From: Fructobacillus fructosus KCTC 3544
GTDB lineage: Bacteria; Bacillota; Bacilli; Lactobacillales; Lactobacillaceae
Direction: 5' to 3'
DNA length: 64,000 bases
Assembly: GCF_001438695.1 (NCBI RefSeq)
Contig: NZ_JQBH01000001.1
Coordinates: 127,248-191,247 of the forward strand
Part shown: piece by piece, positions 19,334 to 27,700 of the stretch
How positions within the stretch are numbered: the stretch's first letter is position 1
Layout: every line of letters starts with the position of its first letter
The notes under the pieces: model-generated
Told to the model about the DNA's origin: nothing
Seen by the model: the letters and a program-made list of their open reading frames with translations, nothing else
The model's database searches: none
Program-made: the position numbers and the translations under genes

Positions 19334-19765
19334 TTAAAAGTCAAAATCAACCAATCCTTCGGCGATGTCATCGAAGTTTTCAGCGGTTTCTTCCGTATAA
19401 GCCTGCCAATTATCAGCTGACCAAATTTCAAAAGAATCGCCAACACCGGTCACCACAACTTCTTTTTCAAGTTCGGCGTGCTCTTTTAAATTCGAGGCAA
19501 TAATGACTCGCCCTTGCTTATCAAATTCCGCCTGCATGGAACCAGCCATCACAAAGCGCTTAAAAGCTCGGGCATCTTTTTTCCCGATTGGTAAATTATT
19601 CAACTGTTCTTCCAGCTTATTCCATACATCCAGAGGCATGGCGCGCAGTGAATGTTCCATCCACTTCGCAATGACGAAAGTCTCACCCAGTTGGTTTCGA
19701 AACTTCGCGGGAATCGTGAGCCGGCCCTTGGGATCTAAGTTATGTGTTGATTCGCCCATGAACAT
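19334..19765 (-). CDS. mraZ: Transcriptional regulator MraZ
   Basis: AbrB-like DNA-binding protein, dodecameric in homologues, that represses its own dcw operon. Two swapped-hairpin repeats: MFMGESTHNLDPKGRLTIPAKFR and, around residue 80, SMQAEFDKQGRVIIASNLKEHA. 143 aa. Ribosome site GGGAGGAG. Three 10-bp-phased GTGG repeats directly upstream look like its operator. Confidence 0.96.
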   Translation of the reverse strand: MFMGESTHNLDPKGRLTIPAKFRNQLGETFVIAKWMEHSLRAMPLDVWNKLEEQLNNLPIGKKDARAFKRFVMAGSMQAEFDKQGRVIIASNLKEHAELEKEVVVTGVGDSFEIWSADNWQAYTEETAENFDDIAEGLVDFDF

Positions 19766-19809
19766 AATGGCCCACTCCTCCCTTCTGTGGATTACTTAAA
19801 TACAATTTA

Positions 19810-19833
19810 CCACATTCCCCCACTTTCCACCAC
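19810..19833 (-). promoter_or_regulatory. MraZ operator: three GTGG repeats with 10-bp period
   Basis: On the minus strand GTGGTGGAAA, GTGGGGGAAT and GTGGTAAATT follow each other exactly 10 bp apart (CCAC on the plus strand at 810, 820 and 830 of this kilobase block). MraZ binds such phased repeats. The last repeat runs into an extended -10-like TGGTAAATT, so binding would block the dcw promoter. Confidence 0.75.
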
Positions 19834-19865
19834 TTTTCTTTAAGACTTTTTTAAATTAAGGCAAC

Positions 19866-19903
19866 AAAAAAGGACAAAAGGTTGATAAATCAACTTTTTG
19901 TCC
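19866..19903 (-). terminator. Intrinsic terminator after the DUF3397 gene
   Basis: Stem GGACAAAAAGTTGAT/ATCAACCTTTTGTCC on the minus strand followed by TTTTTT. It isolates the DUF3397 gene from the mraZ promoter. Confidence 0.85.
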
Positions 19904-19928
19904 AGGTGGGGAAGTTTCCCTATTTTAA

Positions 19929-20273
19929 TTAATGTACCAGTATCAATGAAGCAAAAACGGTGATCAGCAACAGTAGCATCGCCACCAGGCCTGAGATGCG
20001 CCAGAATTGGTGAAGAAAGCCAGTCACCGTTAGTCCGTTCTTTCCCAAACGTAAAAAGGCCCAGAAGCCACCGATAACGAGGTAGGCCACAATCACCGCC
20101 AAAATATCCGAACGGTTAAAAGCCGCCCCCTCAACAAAATAAAGGGCCAACCACGTTGGTAAAGTCGCCAAATCAACAAAAGACAGCCACGGAAAGGCAC
20201 GGTACAAAAAGCGCCAAATCATTAATAACAGTAACACCGCCAGCCAAAGACCAGCCCAAAAATACCAAACCAT
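19929..20273 (-). CDS. DUF3397-family membrane protein
   Basis: 114 aa with about four hydrophobic segments and a long hydrophobic N-terminus (VWYFWAGLWLAVLLLLMIW). DUF3397 proteins are typically encoded directly before mraZ in lactobacilli and relatives, which is the position here. Function unknown. It has its own terminator, so it is not strictly part of the dcw transcript. Confidence 0.75.
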   Translation of the reverse strand: MVWYFWAGLWLAVLLLLMIWRFLYRAFPWLSFVDLATLPTWLALYFVEGAAFNRSDILAVIVAYLVIGGFWAFLRLGKNGLTVTGFLHQFWRISGLVAMLLLLITVFASLILVH

Positions 20274-20377
20274 TTGTTTTCACCTCGTAAACACTTTACC
20301 AAGCCGTTCGGTAAATTTCAATTTTAGGAGGAGCTATGTTAAGATAATCCTAGTAAATTCAGGAGAGTTGCGAAACT

Positions 20378-20605
20378 ATGCTAAAGAAGAAAAAGAAACA
20401 GGTAGCCGAAAAGGCCCCTGTCTCCCCCACTGTTGATCAGGCACTAGAGGACGAAGTGAACCGCCAACTTGCCAAAAAGCCACTTCCAAAGGTCGAAAAG
20501 AAAAAGAAAACCCGCTACCAGCGCTGGACGCTTTTCATGGCTCTTTTTATGGTCATCGTCTTCGTTGGAACCGCCATTTACGCGGCCATCTCAGCCATTT
20601 TTTAA
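20378..20605 (+). CDS. Small basic single-pass membrane protein (DUF4044-like)
   Basis: 75 aa: a very Lys-rich cytoplasmic N-terminus (LKKKKKQVAEK, then PKVEKKKKTRYQRW) and one C-terminal transmembrane helix (TLFMALFMVIVFVGTAIYAAI). Start ATG follows CAGGAGAG. It resembles the small DUF4044 proteins found near mraZ in lactobacilli; the call is by general shape and place. Divergent from the DUF3397 gene, with a bidirectional terminator after it. Confidence 0.65.
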   Translation: MLKKKKKQVAEKAPVSPTVDQALEDEVNRQLAKKPLPKVEKKKKTRYQRWTLFMALFMVIVFVGTAIYAAISAIF

Positions 20606-20610
20606 AAAAT

Positions 20611-20647
20611 AAAAACAGGACGTGCAAAACGCACGTCCTGTTTTTTT
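20611..20647. terminator. Bidirectional terminator between convergent genes
   Basis: Perfect 11-bp stem ACAGGACGTGC/GCACGTCCTGT with A and T runs on both sides, serving the plus-strand small gene and minus-strand fakA. Confidence 0.9.
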
Positions 20648-20653
20648 ATAAAC

Positions 20654-22354
20654 TTATTCAACGGATAAGAGGAATGGATACAGTGCTTGACCACCATCAT
20701 GAACTTCAATTTCAAGGTCATCATCAATTTCGGAAACCGCTTCTTCTAAGGCCTTTTCATCCTTAGGTTTAGCACCTTCACCAGAGATAATGGTAACGAT
20801 CTCAGAATCATCATCACACATCTGTTCCAAAAGGGACTTCGCCGTTTCAGCCAATTTCTTGCCAACGACAACAATCTCGCCGTCTTTCATGCCGAGCCAG
20901 TCACCCTTCTTAATGTCATGACCCTTCAAAGTCGTTTCGCGCACCGCTTGCGTCACAGCCCCCGATACAACGGTGTCCAATTCCGCCGTCATATCCTGCT
21001 CGTTATCAAGCAAAGTGGCGTCGGGATTGTAACCTAACATGGCTGTCAAACCTTGTTGAATCGAACGAGATTTAATAACTGAAACGGGCACGCCCGCCAC
21101 TTCCTTGGCTTGATCAGCAGCCAGGAAAATGTTTGAATTGTTTGGCAAAATAATGGCTTGTTCGGCACCAGACGCCGTAATCGCATCCACAAAATCCTTC
21201 GTAGAAGGATTCATCGTCTGTCCGCCAGTAATCACCTGATAGACACCCAGCGAATCAAACAGCTTTTCGATTCCCTTTCCTGAAGCAACAGCAAAAACAG
21301 CTAACTTAGGAGCCTTCTTAGGCTTAGCCTCCGCCCGTTCTTCTTGCTTCTCTTCTTCCTGTCGATCAATCACCGCTTGTTGCTGATCACGCATGTTATC
21401 GACTTTGACCTTGCGAAGGGAACCAAATTCAGTTCCCCAATGAATGATTGTTCCAGGATCTTCGGTGTGGACGTGCACTTTAACAACATCATCATCGTTG
21501 ATGACAAGGAGAGAATCCCCCTTATCGGCGATGAAGTTGTAGAAGGTATCATAATCAAACTTGTGGTCCCAAGTCGTCCCCTCAGCCAAATCAACCATGA
21601 TTTCTGTACAGTAACCATATTTAATATCTTCAGGGTTCAACGATTCGTCAGCCTGTGCACCAGCATGCAGTTTCGAAACCATTTGGTCTAATTCAGCATT
21701 ATCGGGCGTTGTTAGATTCTTATCATCAAACGTCCCCAACACCACGTCCGTAAAGGCTGAAAGAACCATCACCAGCCCTTGTCCACCAGAATCAACAACG
21801 CCAACCTCCTTTAACACGGGAAGAAGGTCGGGTGTGGAATCCAAAGCTTTTTGAGCAGCTTCTTTCACCTTTGTCATTAGAGTTGGTAGATCATCGCCAG
21901 CACTGGCTGCCTGATCGGCCTCGGTGGCCGCCATTCGAATGACCGTTAAGATGGTTCCTTCGGTTGGCTTCATCACGGACTTATAGGCTACCTTGGCCGC
22001 TTCCATCAGGGCATCGGCCATGTCTCGTGCTGACAAAGTTTCCTTGTCCGCCATCGCCGTAGCCATCCCACGGAAAATTTGAGACAAGATGACACCAGAG
22101 TTACCACGAGCCCCCATCAACAAGCCCTTAGCCGTTGCTTTTGAGAGCAATCCAACACTTTGGTCTTGCGATGCTCGTTCATATTCGGCACCAGAAGCCA
22201 TCGAAAGCGCCATGTTCGTCCCCGTATCGCCATCCGGCACAGGAAAAACGTTTAATTTGTTAATGTTTTCAGCATTAGCAGACAACCTAGCTGCCGCCGC
22301 ATTAACCATTTTACCGTAAACGAGCGGCGTAATGGTGGTGATTTTTTCAGTCAT
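20654..22354 (-). CDS. fakA: Fatty acid kinase catalytic subunit FakA-like (YloV, DAK2 domain)
   Basis: FakA phosphorylates fatty acids held by a DegV-type FakB protein, feeding exogenous acids into phospholipids. N-terminal DhaL/DAK2 domain (FPVPDGDTGTNMALSM with the metal-binding aspartates, GARGNSGVILSQ), a middle linker, and a C-terminal DegV-like domain (AVASGKGIEKLFDSLGV). 566 aa. No fakB is seen in the window. Four bases after the asp23-like gene, a standard pair. Confidence 0.9.
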   Translation of the reverse strand: MTEKITTITPLVYGKMVNAAAARLSANAENINKLNVFPVPDGDTGTNMALSMASGAEYERASQDQSVGLLSKATAKGLLMGARGNSGVILSQIFRGMATAMADKETLSARDMADALMEAAKVAYKSVMKPTEGTILTVIRMAATEADQAASAGDDLPTLMTKVKEAAQKALDSTPDLLPVLKEVGVVDSGGQGLVMVLSAFTDVVLGTFDDKNLTTPDNAELDQMVSKLHAGAQADESLNPEDIKYGYCTEIMVDLAEGTTWDHKFDYDTFYNFIADKGDSLLVINDDDVVKVHVHTEDPGTIIHWGTEFGSLRKVKVDNMRDQQQAVIDRQEEEKQEERAEAKPKKAPKLAVFAVASGKGIEKLFDSLGVYQVITGGQTMNPSTKDFVDAITASGAEQAIILPNNSNIFLAADQAKEVAGVPVSVIKSRSIQQGLTAMLGYNPDATLLDNEQDMTAELDTVVSGAVTQAVRETTLKGHDIKKGDWLGMKDGEIVVVGKKLAETAKSLLEQMCDDDSEIVTIISGEGAKPKDEKALEEAVSEIDDDLEIEVHDGGQALYPFLLSVE

Positions 22355-22357
22355 TTT

Positions 22358-22717
22358 TTAATCCTCGGTTTCAATCCCTTGAACAATGACGTTCACTTCA
22401 GGTACTTGTAGGCCTAGGTAGGCATTTAAATAATACTTCACGCGACTTTGAACCGAAGCCGCAATGTCAGCCAACTTCATGCCGTGTTGCACAACGATAT
22501 AGACATCAATCGTCAGCCCCTGTGGTTGCTGTGAAACCACAACACCACGACCATAGTTCTCTCGGTTTAGAATCTGGTTAACGCCATCTTTGAAAGCGGA
22601 ACGAGAAGCCATACCAACCACACCAGGGTTAGCAATGGTTGCCCCACCAACAACAGATGCGATTACGTCGTTTCCAACCGTGACATCACCGTTCTTTGTT
22701 CGAATTTTAATTGCCAT
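22358..22717 (-). CDS. Asp23/Gls24-family envelope protein YloU
   Basis: Alkaline-shock-type protein: MAIKIRTKNGDVTVGNDVIASVVGG aligns with the B. subtilis YloU start (long string shortened: begins MAIKIRTKNG). Gene pairs yloU-yloV are conserved. I chose ATG 22717 by homology though it lacks a clear ribosome site; GTG 22753 with GAAAGGA just before it, or TTG 22765, would add 12 or 16 residues. Exact function unknown; probably envelope stress or fatty-acid kinase partner. Confidence 0.85.
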   Translation of the reverse strand: MAIKIRTKNGDVTVGNDVIASVVGGATIANPGVVGMASRSAFKDGVNQILNRENYGRGVVVSQQPQGLTIDVYIVVQHGMKLADIAASVQSRVKYYLNAYLGLQVPEVNVIVQGIETED

Positions 22718-22844
22718 CGTATTTGTCGTGTGAAGCTGTGTTGCATGCTCCACTTTTCCTTTCAAATTACTTACTACTTATTTTAACATGATTAGGGAAA
22801 AGCCCCAAAACGAAAGAGCATAAAGGACAGTGTGTCTTATAAAA

Positions 22845-22873
22845 TAAAAAAACCACCCAGTGGAGTGGTTTTT
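22845..22873 (-). terminator. Intrinsic terminator after rpmB
   Basis: Minus-strand AAACCACTCCACTGGGTGGTTT hairpin followed by TTTTTATTTT; it overlaps the rpmB stop codon. Confidence 0.8.
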
Positions 22874-23072
22874 ATACACGTTCGATTGAGCCGTTCTTCA
22901 AACCGGCCTTCAAAGTACGTGCAGTCAAGTAAACTTTCTTAGGTGCGGAACCGTTAATCTTAACCGTTACCTTTTGCAAGTTTGGCTTCCAGCTACGACG
23001 ACTTGAGTTCAAGGCGTGTGAACGTTGGTTACCAAAACGGGTACGTGCACCGTTAATTGCATCTTTTGCCAT
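22872..23072 (-). CDS. rpmB: 50S ribosomal protein L28
   Basis: [21 protein letters not shown] is the L28 start; basic throughout, 66 aa. There are no CxxC zinc pairs, as in the C-minus paralogue type. Ribosome site GGAGGG. It is transcribed alone from a promoter that begins at the trxA stop codon and ends in its own terminator, leaving it separate from the yloUV genes. Confidence 0.96.
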   Translation of the reverse strand: MAKDAINGARTRFGNQRSHALNSSRRSWKPNLQKVTVKINGSAPKKVYLTARTLKAGLKNGSIERV

Positions 23073-23130
23073 GTGTGACCCTCCTATCCGAGCCGCACGA
23101 TGTGCCTGCTCTTCTTATCAACAATACAGT

Positions 23131-23159
23131 ATTTTACCAGAGCATTTGCACTTTGGCAA
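23131..23159 (-). promoter_or_regulatory. rpmB promoter
   Basis: Minus-strand TTGCCA (23154-23159), 17-bp spacer, TAAAAT (23131-23136) with an extended TGG. The -35 touches the trxA stop region, leaving a leader of about 50 nt. Confidence 0.65.
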
Positions 23160-23163
23160 GATA

Positions 23164-23481
23164 TTAAGCATATTTATGCAAAATTTCACTCAACTGTTCC
23201 TTGTTGTGAAAGCCAGTCAAACGTTCAACCGCCTGGCCATCCTTCATGACCACCATTGTTGGGATGGCACGGATACCAAAGTCAGCTGGTACCTGCTTAT
23301 TGGCGTCGACATCGACTTTGTAAAAAGCGACGTCCTTCAGTGAATCATCCTCTGACAATGCATCCATTACAGGTGATTGCATCTTGCAAGGACCACACCA
23401 AACCGCCCAAAAATCAGTGATTGAAACACCGGTCTTTGTCTTTTCTTCAAAGTTCGCGTCTGTTAATGCTGTTACTGCCAT
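23164..23481 (-). CDS. trxA: Thioredoxin
   Basis: Disulfide reductase of the cytosol. Active site WCGPCK (FWAVWCGPCKMQSP), cis-Pro in IRAIPTMVVM, and full length at 105 aa. It starts three bases after thiN ends, so it is cotranscribed with thiamine pyrophosphokinase, and has no clear terminator before the rpmB promoter. Confidence 0.96.
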   Translation of the reverse strand: MAVTALTDANFEEKTKTGVSITDFWAVWCGPCKMQSPVMDALSEDDSLKDVAFYKVDVDANKQVPADFGIRAIPTMVVMKDGQAVERLTGFHNKEQLSEILHKYA

Positions 23482-23484
23482 TTA

Positions 23485-24132
23485 TCAGTACCTCCGATCA
23501 GTTGATTGGGTCGCCAGTACGATGCCTCGTTCAATCGAAACATGTACCAATTCCCCAACAAATTCATTCGATGAGTACATGATACCGCTATTTTCCTTTA
23601 AGGTCAATGGGTATTCCGCATCGATAATTGAAAAATTATCAACTATACCTAATGGCATAAAACCAAGATAATGGTGACCAGGAAGTCGTTTGACAGCATT
23701 GTGGCTGTGATCGACATAAGTGATGGTGTTTTGTGCATCCACAATTGAAAAACGGCCGACCAAGCCAGCAAATCCAGGCAACAACGGAATGGTTAAGTTT
23801 GAAAGCTCGTGATCCAACCGCCCTCCTGTTGCACCATACAAGACAATCTCATCCGCCCCGGCTTTCATGGCATACTGAACCGCTAAGGCAGTGTCAGTGT
23901 AATCTTTTCTAGCCGGATAAGACTCAAAACCGCGATTGCGTTGGTAGTCCGCTAACTCAAGCCGTTCCTTTTCCGAAAGCGAATCAAAGTCGCCCACTGC
24001 AAAGAGGGGGTGAATCCCAGCTTCCATTAAAAAATAAGCACCGCGATCGGCACCAACCCACTCACCAGGTTGCTGAAACAAATCATCAGGACGGTTTTCT
24101 TTTGGCCCACCAGCCAAGACATTAATTCGCAT
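23485..24132 (-). CDS. thiN: Thiamine pyrophosphokinase
   Basis: Transfers pyrophosphate from ATP to thiamine giving TPP, the cofactor of phosphoketolase in heterofermenters. Motifs: GADRGAYFLMEAGIHPLFAVGDFDS, ARKDYTDTALAVQYA and LYGATGGRLDHELSN (runs quoted in parts), typical of TPK. 215 aa. Preceded by the rpe terminator and followed by trxA. Confidence 0.93.
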   Translation of the reverse strand: MRINVLAGGPKENRPDDLFQQPGEWVGADRGAYFLMEAGIHPLFAVGDFDSLSEKERLELADYQRNRGFESYPARKDYTDTALAVQYAMKAGADEIVLYGATGGRLDHELSNLTIPLLPGFAGLVGRFSIVDAQNTITYVDHSHNAVKRLPGHHYLGFMPLGIVDNFSIIDAEYPLTLKENSGIMYSSNEFVGELVHVSIERGIVLATQSTDRRY

Positions 24133-24143
24133 AACTCCTCCTA

Positions 24144-24189
24144 GAAAAAAAGCGAACCGAAAGTCAGTTCGCTAACGCCTTATGGCGCT
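24144..24189 (-). terminator. Intrinsic terminator after rpe (tandem hairpins)
   Basis: Minus strand: AGCGCCATAAGGCGTT hairpin followed by AGCGAACTGACTTTCGGTTCGCT and TTTTTTT. Confidence 0.85.
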
Positions 24190-24191
24190 CT

Positions 24192-24848
24192 TTATTTCGT
24201 GACCTCTAACAATGTCTGCACCTTAGCAGCTGGGTCTTTTTTATCATAAACGTATGAACCCGCAACAAAAACGTTCGCTCCTGCATCAGCAGTTAGCTTA
24301 GCCGTTTCATTGTTAATACCACCATCAACCTCGATATCGAAGTCCAAGCCAAGTTCCTTCTTGTAAACCATCAATTCCTTGATTTTATCAACCATTTCAG
24401 GCAGGAAGGCTTGTCCACCAAAACCAGGATTAACCGTCATGACCAATACCTGATCAACCATCGACAAAACGGGAACAATGGCGGACACCGGCGTTCCCGG
24501 ATTAATCACAACCTCCGCTTTTACGCCAGCCTTCTTAATCATTTGAAGGACACGGTGAATGTGTGGCGTTGCCTCGACGTGAACCCCAATGAGGTCAGCG
24601 CCAGCTGCAGCTAGTGCTTCCACATGGTTTTCTGGGTGAACAGCCATCAAATGAACGTCCAAGAATAGGTTAGTCATCGGACGAAGTTGTTTGACCCATG
24701 CAGGTCCATAAGCCATCGAAGGGACAAAAGAACCGTCCATTAAATCAATGTGCAAATACTTTGCACCAGCCTTTTCGACCAAAGTCACGTCAGCGCCAAG
24801 CTTGGTTACGTCGGCACTCAAAATTGATGGAGCAATAATTCCAGCCAT
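24192..24848 (-). CDS. rpe: Ribulose-phosphate 3-epimerase
   Basis: Interconverts ribulose-5-P and xylulose-5-P, a key step before phosphoketolase in heterolactic fermentation. TIM barrel with IAPSILSADVTKLG, HIDLMDGSFVPS, TVNPGFGGQ and VDGGINNETAKL. I chose ATG 24848 after GAGGAAAG; a start seven codons earlier has no support. 218 aa. It follows rsgA, as in many Firmicutes. Confidence 0.96.
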   Translation of the reverse strand: MAGIIAPSILSADVTKLGADVTLVEKAGAKYLHIDLMDGSFVPSMAYGPAWVKQLRPMTNLFLDVHLMAVHPENHVEALAAAGADLIGVHVEATPHIHRVLQMIKKAGVKAEVVINPGTPVSAIVPVLSMVDQVLVMTVNPGFGGQAFLPEMVDKIKELMVYKKELGLDFDIEVDGGINNETAKLTADAGANVFVAGSYVYDKKDPAAKVQTLLEVTK

Positions 24849-24872
24849 ATCTTTCCTCTTTCTTCTCAAAAG

Positions 24873-25790
24873 TTAATTTAAGCGATCCTGTTTCCACTTT
24901 GAAGAATTCTTCTGGTAGACAGGCCGCTTGCCCTTAATAATCTGGTAAAACAATTCATAGCTATTATAGCGCGCTGCACTAATGCTGCCAAGCTCGACCG
25001 CTTCTTTCACGGCACAGCCAGGCTCATTTAAATGCGAACAAGTTCGAAAACGGCAGTTCGGTGCCACTCGGCGAATTTCTGGGAAATAATCCCCCAGTTC
25101 TTCCGCCGGAAAATCAAAGACCTCGTAGGACGAAAAGCCAGGCGTATCAGCGATTAAGGTTTGGTAAACCTTTACCGGAATCAACGAAACCTGACGCGTC
25201 GTGTGCTTACCCCGTGATAGTGCTTGGGAAACTTCACCAACCGCTAACTTCAAATTTGGTGCTAATTCATTGAGGAACGTTGATTTCCCAGCCCCGGTTT
25301 GACCCATGACAACGACCACTTGATTTTTTAGTAAGGACTGAAAGGTATTTCGCCAATCATCCTTTGAAAAAATCACTGTATAGCCAATCGTTTCATACAG
25401 TTGAACTTGCTTTTGAAAGGCCACTTGGTCCGTTTCCGACAGTAAATCCAGCTTTGAAAAGTACAAAACCGGCTGAACTTTGGCGGCTTCAAGCGCCACC
25501 AACTGTCGGTCCAACAAGTTCTGTGAAAAAGCCGGCTCAATGACAGACGTCACCACGATGGCCAAATCAACGTTCGCAATGGGCGGACGCACCAAGCTAT
25601 TTTCCCGAGGATGTAAAGACCAGATTAAGCCCTCCCCGTTTTCAGATTCGAAATCGGCCCAATCGCCAACCAAAGGCTTTTGACCATTTTTGCGAAACTG
25701 TCCCCGAGCCCGTGTTCGTTCAACGGACCCATCGGACAGCATCAAATCATAATAACCGGCCAAAGACCGAATAATTCTTCCTGTTTTCAT
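24873..25790 (-). CDS. rsgA: Ribosome small-subunit GTPase RsgA
   Basis: Circularly permuted GTPase of late 30S maturation. N-terminal OB fold, permuted G motifs with P-loop [12 protein letters not shown] and [10 protein letters not shown], and C-terminal zinc knuckle [14 protein letters not shown]. The conserved start is [10 protein letters not shown] at 25790; an in-frame ATG 11 codons upstream lies across the promoter. TATAAT sits only 6 nt before 25790 and no ribosome site exists, so the mRNA looks leaderless. Confidence 0.95.
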   Translation of the reverse strand: MKTGRIIRSLAGYYDLMLSDGSVERTRARGQFRKNGQKPLVGDWADFESENGEGLIWSLHPRENSLVRPPIANVDLAIVVTSVIEPAFSQNLLDRQLVALEAAKVQPVLYFSKLDLLSETDQVAFQKQVQLYETIGYTVIFSKDDWRNTFQSLLKNQVVVVMGQTGAGKSTFLNELAPNLKLAVGEVSQALSRGKHTTRQVSLIPVKVYQTLIADTPGFSSYEVFDFPAEELGDYFPEIRRVAPNCRFRTCSHLNEPGCAVKEAVELGSISAARYNSYELFYQIIKGKRPVYQKNSSKWKQDRLN

Positions 25791-25802
25791 AGCCCCATTA
25801 TA
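25788..25802 (-). promoter_or_regulatory. Extended -10 promoter abutting rsgA start (predicted leaderless)
   Basis: Minus-strand TGGTATAAT (TATAAT at 25797-25802), GGGGCT, ATG. The expected +1 is the A of the start codon. It follows directly on the prkC terminator region. Confidence 0.6.
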
Positions 25803-25830
25803 CCATGGGTCTGGAGTTGGCATTCTAATA

Positions 25831-25860
25831 AAAAAGGATTCCCCATGGGGAATCCTTTTT
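25831..25860. terminator. Bidirectional terminator after prkC
   Basis: Perfect 30-bp palindrome AAAAAGGATTCCCC/GGGGAATCCTTTTT with T runs on both strands; ends the prpC-prkC transcript. Confidence 0.88.
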
Positions 25861-25864
25861 AAAA

Positions 25865-27700
25865 TTAACGATTGGTTGTACTCATTGAACTACTTGCACT
25901 ACTACTTGAAGTAGTTGTCGAGTTTGAGCTACTTCCTGAAGAAATCACGACTTTCAATGTTTTATCGAGTCCAAACTTTGAACCTGCCACTGGTGACTGT
26001 GAAATAACAGTCCCCGCCGTTTTATTCGAATCTTGTATATCAAAATTCAACGACACCTGGTTATCGTTTGCCCAATCAAGAACCGCCTGCTGACTTTGCC
26101 CCGTAAGGTCGGGTAAAGTAATGGTCTTCGGTCCATCTGAAACGGTCAGCGTGACAGTGCTATCCGATGGATCAATGGCCGACCCAGCGGCAATTGACTG
26201 GGAAATCACTTGACCGGAAGCAACACTGTTGGAATTTTCGGTCTTCTTCTTGACGGTAATCCCCTTATTGCTCAACTGATTAGCCGCACTTGAATAGGTC
26301 CAACCCGTGTAATCCGATAACGTGATAGTGGCACTTCCTGATGAGATCACCAGTTGAACCGAACTGCCTTTCTTAACGTGACGACCAGCGCCAGGGCTTA
26401 GTTTGATGACATCCCCCTTATCCACTGACTTGGAACTAGCCGTTGTCGTGGATGATACATCTAAACCAGCACTACCCAACTTACTCTTGGCAGTGCTTTC
26501 GGCTTGGTTAGTGACATCTGGTACCGTCACATAATTATTCTCGGCATAGGCAAAACTACCGAGACCAAGTAGTAACAAGAAAACAACAAAGCCGAGCACG
26601 TACCATTTCTTGTTTGAACGGAACTTAATTCCGTTCTCACTCAATATCTGGCGAACATATTTTGGTGTCCGATCGACTCGAACAGCAATGTCCTTGACAG
26701 AATAACCCTGTTTCCCGAGATCGATAATTTGCTCTTTCACGTCGCGGTTCGCTTGCTCATCGTCAGCTTCAGCATCGTCCGGATCTCTCTCAACAAAGGG
26801 ATGGGCCGTCCAATCCGGCGTCACGAGTTTCGTTTCATCCGAAGCTTCCGGAACAAAGCGCCCTTCACCAGCCCGACGTTTTGAAAGCGAGGTCTTTAAA
26901 TCCTCCGCCATCGCTTTCGTTGAAAAATATCGGTCCTTAGCATCCTTAGTCGTTGCCCGGAGCACAACGTTTTCAAGGGGTTGCGGAATCTGCGGATCAA
27001 AGTCACGCACATAGGGCATCGGCACCTCGGCGTGTTGATAAGCAATACGGTCAGCGGAATCCCCCTGATAAGGCAACTTATTCGTCAGCAATTCGTATAA
27101 AATCACCCCTAACGAATAAATATCAGACTTCTGCGAGGCACTCTGTCCCCTCGTCAATTCGGGTGCTAAATAGTGAATTGAGCCAATAATCGGCTCCTGT
27201 CCCTGCTGTCGACCCGTTCGTTTTTGAGCTAAGGCAATTCCAAAGTCCGTGATCTTAACGTGCCCCTTTTGATCGATTAAAATATTCTGGGGTTTCAAAT
27301 CACGGTGGATGATGCCCGCTTGGTGGGCTGCGGTAACCGCGTCAAGAACCTGCTCCATAATGTCGACCACTTCTTGGTAAGGAATTGGAAAATGGCTTTT
27401 GGTATAGGCTTTCAAATCCATCCCATCCACATATTCCATCACCAAGTATGGACAACCATCAGCTTCCCCGGCATCGTATAGCTGCACGATGTGGTCATTT
27501 ATCAGTGCCGTTGCCGCCTTCGCTTCTTTTTGAAAACGAAGAAGGGCCTCCGGATTATTTTGAATGGCTAAGCGAATCATTTTCAGCGTGACGTCTCGCT
27601 TCAAATAGGTATCGAAAGCTTGGTAAACATTAGCCATTCCGCCTTCACCCAATGGGCGAACAATTTGATAGCGGTTATCAATGATGGTTCCTGCTTCCAT
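25865..27700 (-). CDS. prkC: PASTA-domain Ser/Thr protein kinase with an HTH-like juxtamembrane segment
   Basis: Membrane kinase sensing cell-wall fragments or lipid II. Kinase domain residues 11-270 ([17 protein letters not shown] at 132, DFG at 152, APE at 179), acidic linker, a helix-turn-helix-like stretch at about 320-362 ([20 protein letters not shown] then [18 protein letters not shown]), one transmembrane helix 366-386, three PASTA repeats from 391, and a Ser/Thr-rich end. The HTH-like part is not usual for this family. The start overlaps the phosphatase stop by one base. Confidence 0.94.
   Translation of the reverse strand: MEAGTIIDNRYQIVRPLGEGGMANVYQAFDTYLKRDVTLKMIRLAIQNNPEALLRFQKEAKAATALINDHIVQLYDAGEADGCPYLVMEYVDGMDLKAYTKSHFPIPYQEVVDIMEQVLDAVTAAHQAGIIHRDLKPQNILIDQKGHVKITDFGIALAQKRTGRQQGQEPIIGSIHYLAPELTRGQSASQKSDIYSLGVILYELLTNKLPYQGDSADRIAYQHAEVPMPYVRDFDPQIPQPLENVVLRATTKDAKDRYFSTKAMAEDLKTSLSKRRAGEGRFVPEASDETKLVTPDWTAHPFVERDPDDAEADDEQANRDVKEQIIDLGKQGYSVKDIAVRVDRTPKYVRQILSENGIKFRSNKKWYVLGFVVFLLLLGLGSFAYAENNYVTVPDVTNQAESTAKSKLGSAGLDVSSTTTASSKSVDKGDVIKLSPGAGRHVKKGSSVQLVISSGSATITLSDYTGWTYSSAANQLSNKGITVKKKTENSNSVASGQVISQSIAAGSAIDPSDSTVTLTVSDGPKTITLPDLTGQSQQAVLDWANDNQVSLNFDIQDSNKTAGTVISQSPVAGSKFGLDKTLKVVISSGSSSNSTTTSSSSASSSMSTTNR

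Noticed and set aside
20336-20347. Three-codon ORF (ATG TTA AGA TAA) behind a perfect AGGAGG, upstream of the small basic membrane gene
   Set aside because: Could be a regulatory mini-ORF, but it may lie upstream of the transcription start and nothing else supports it.
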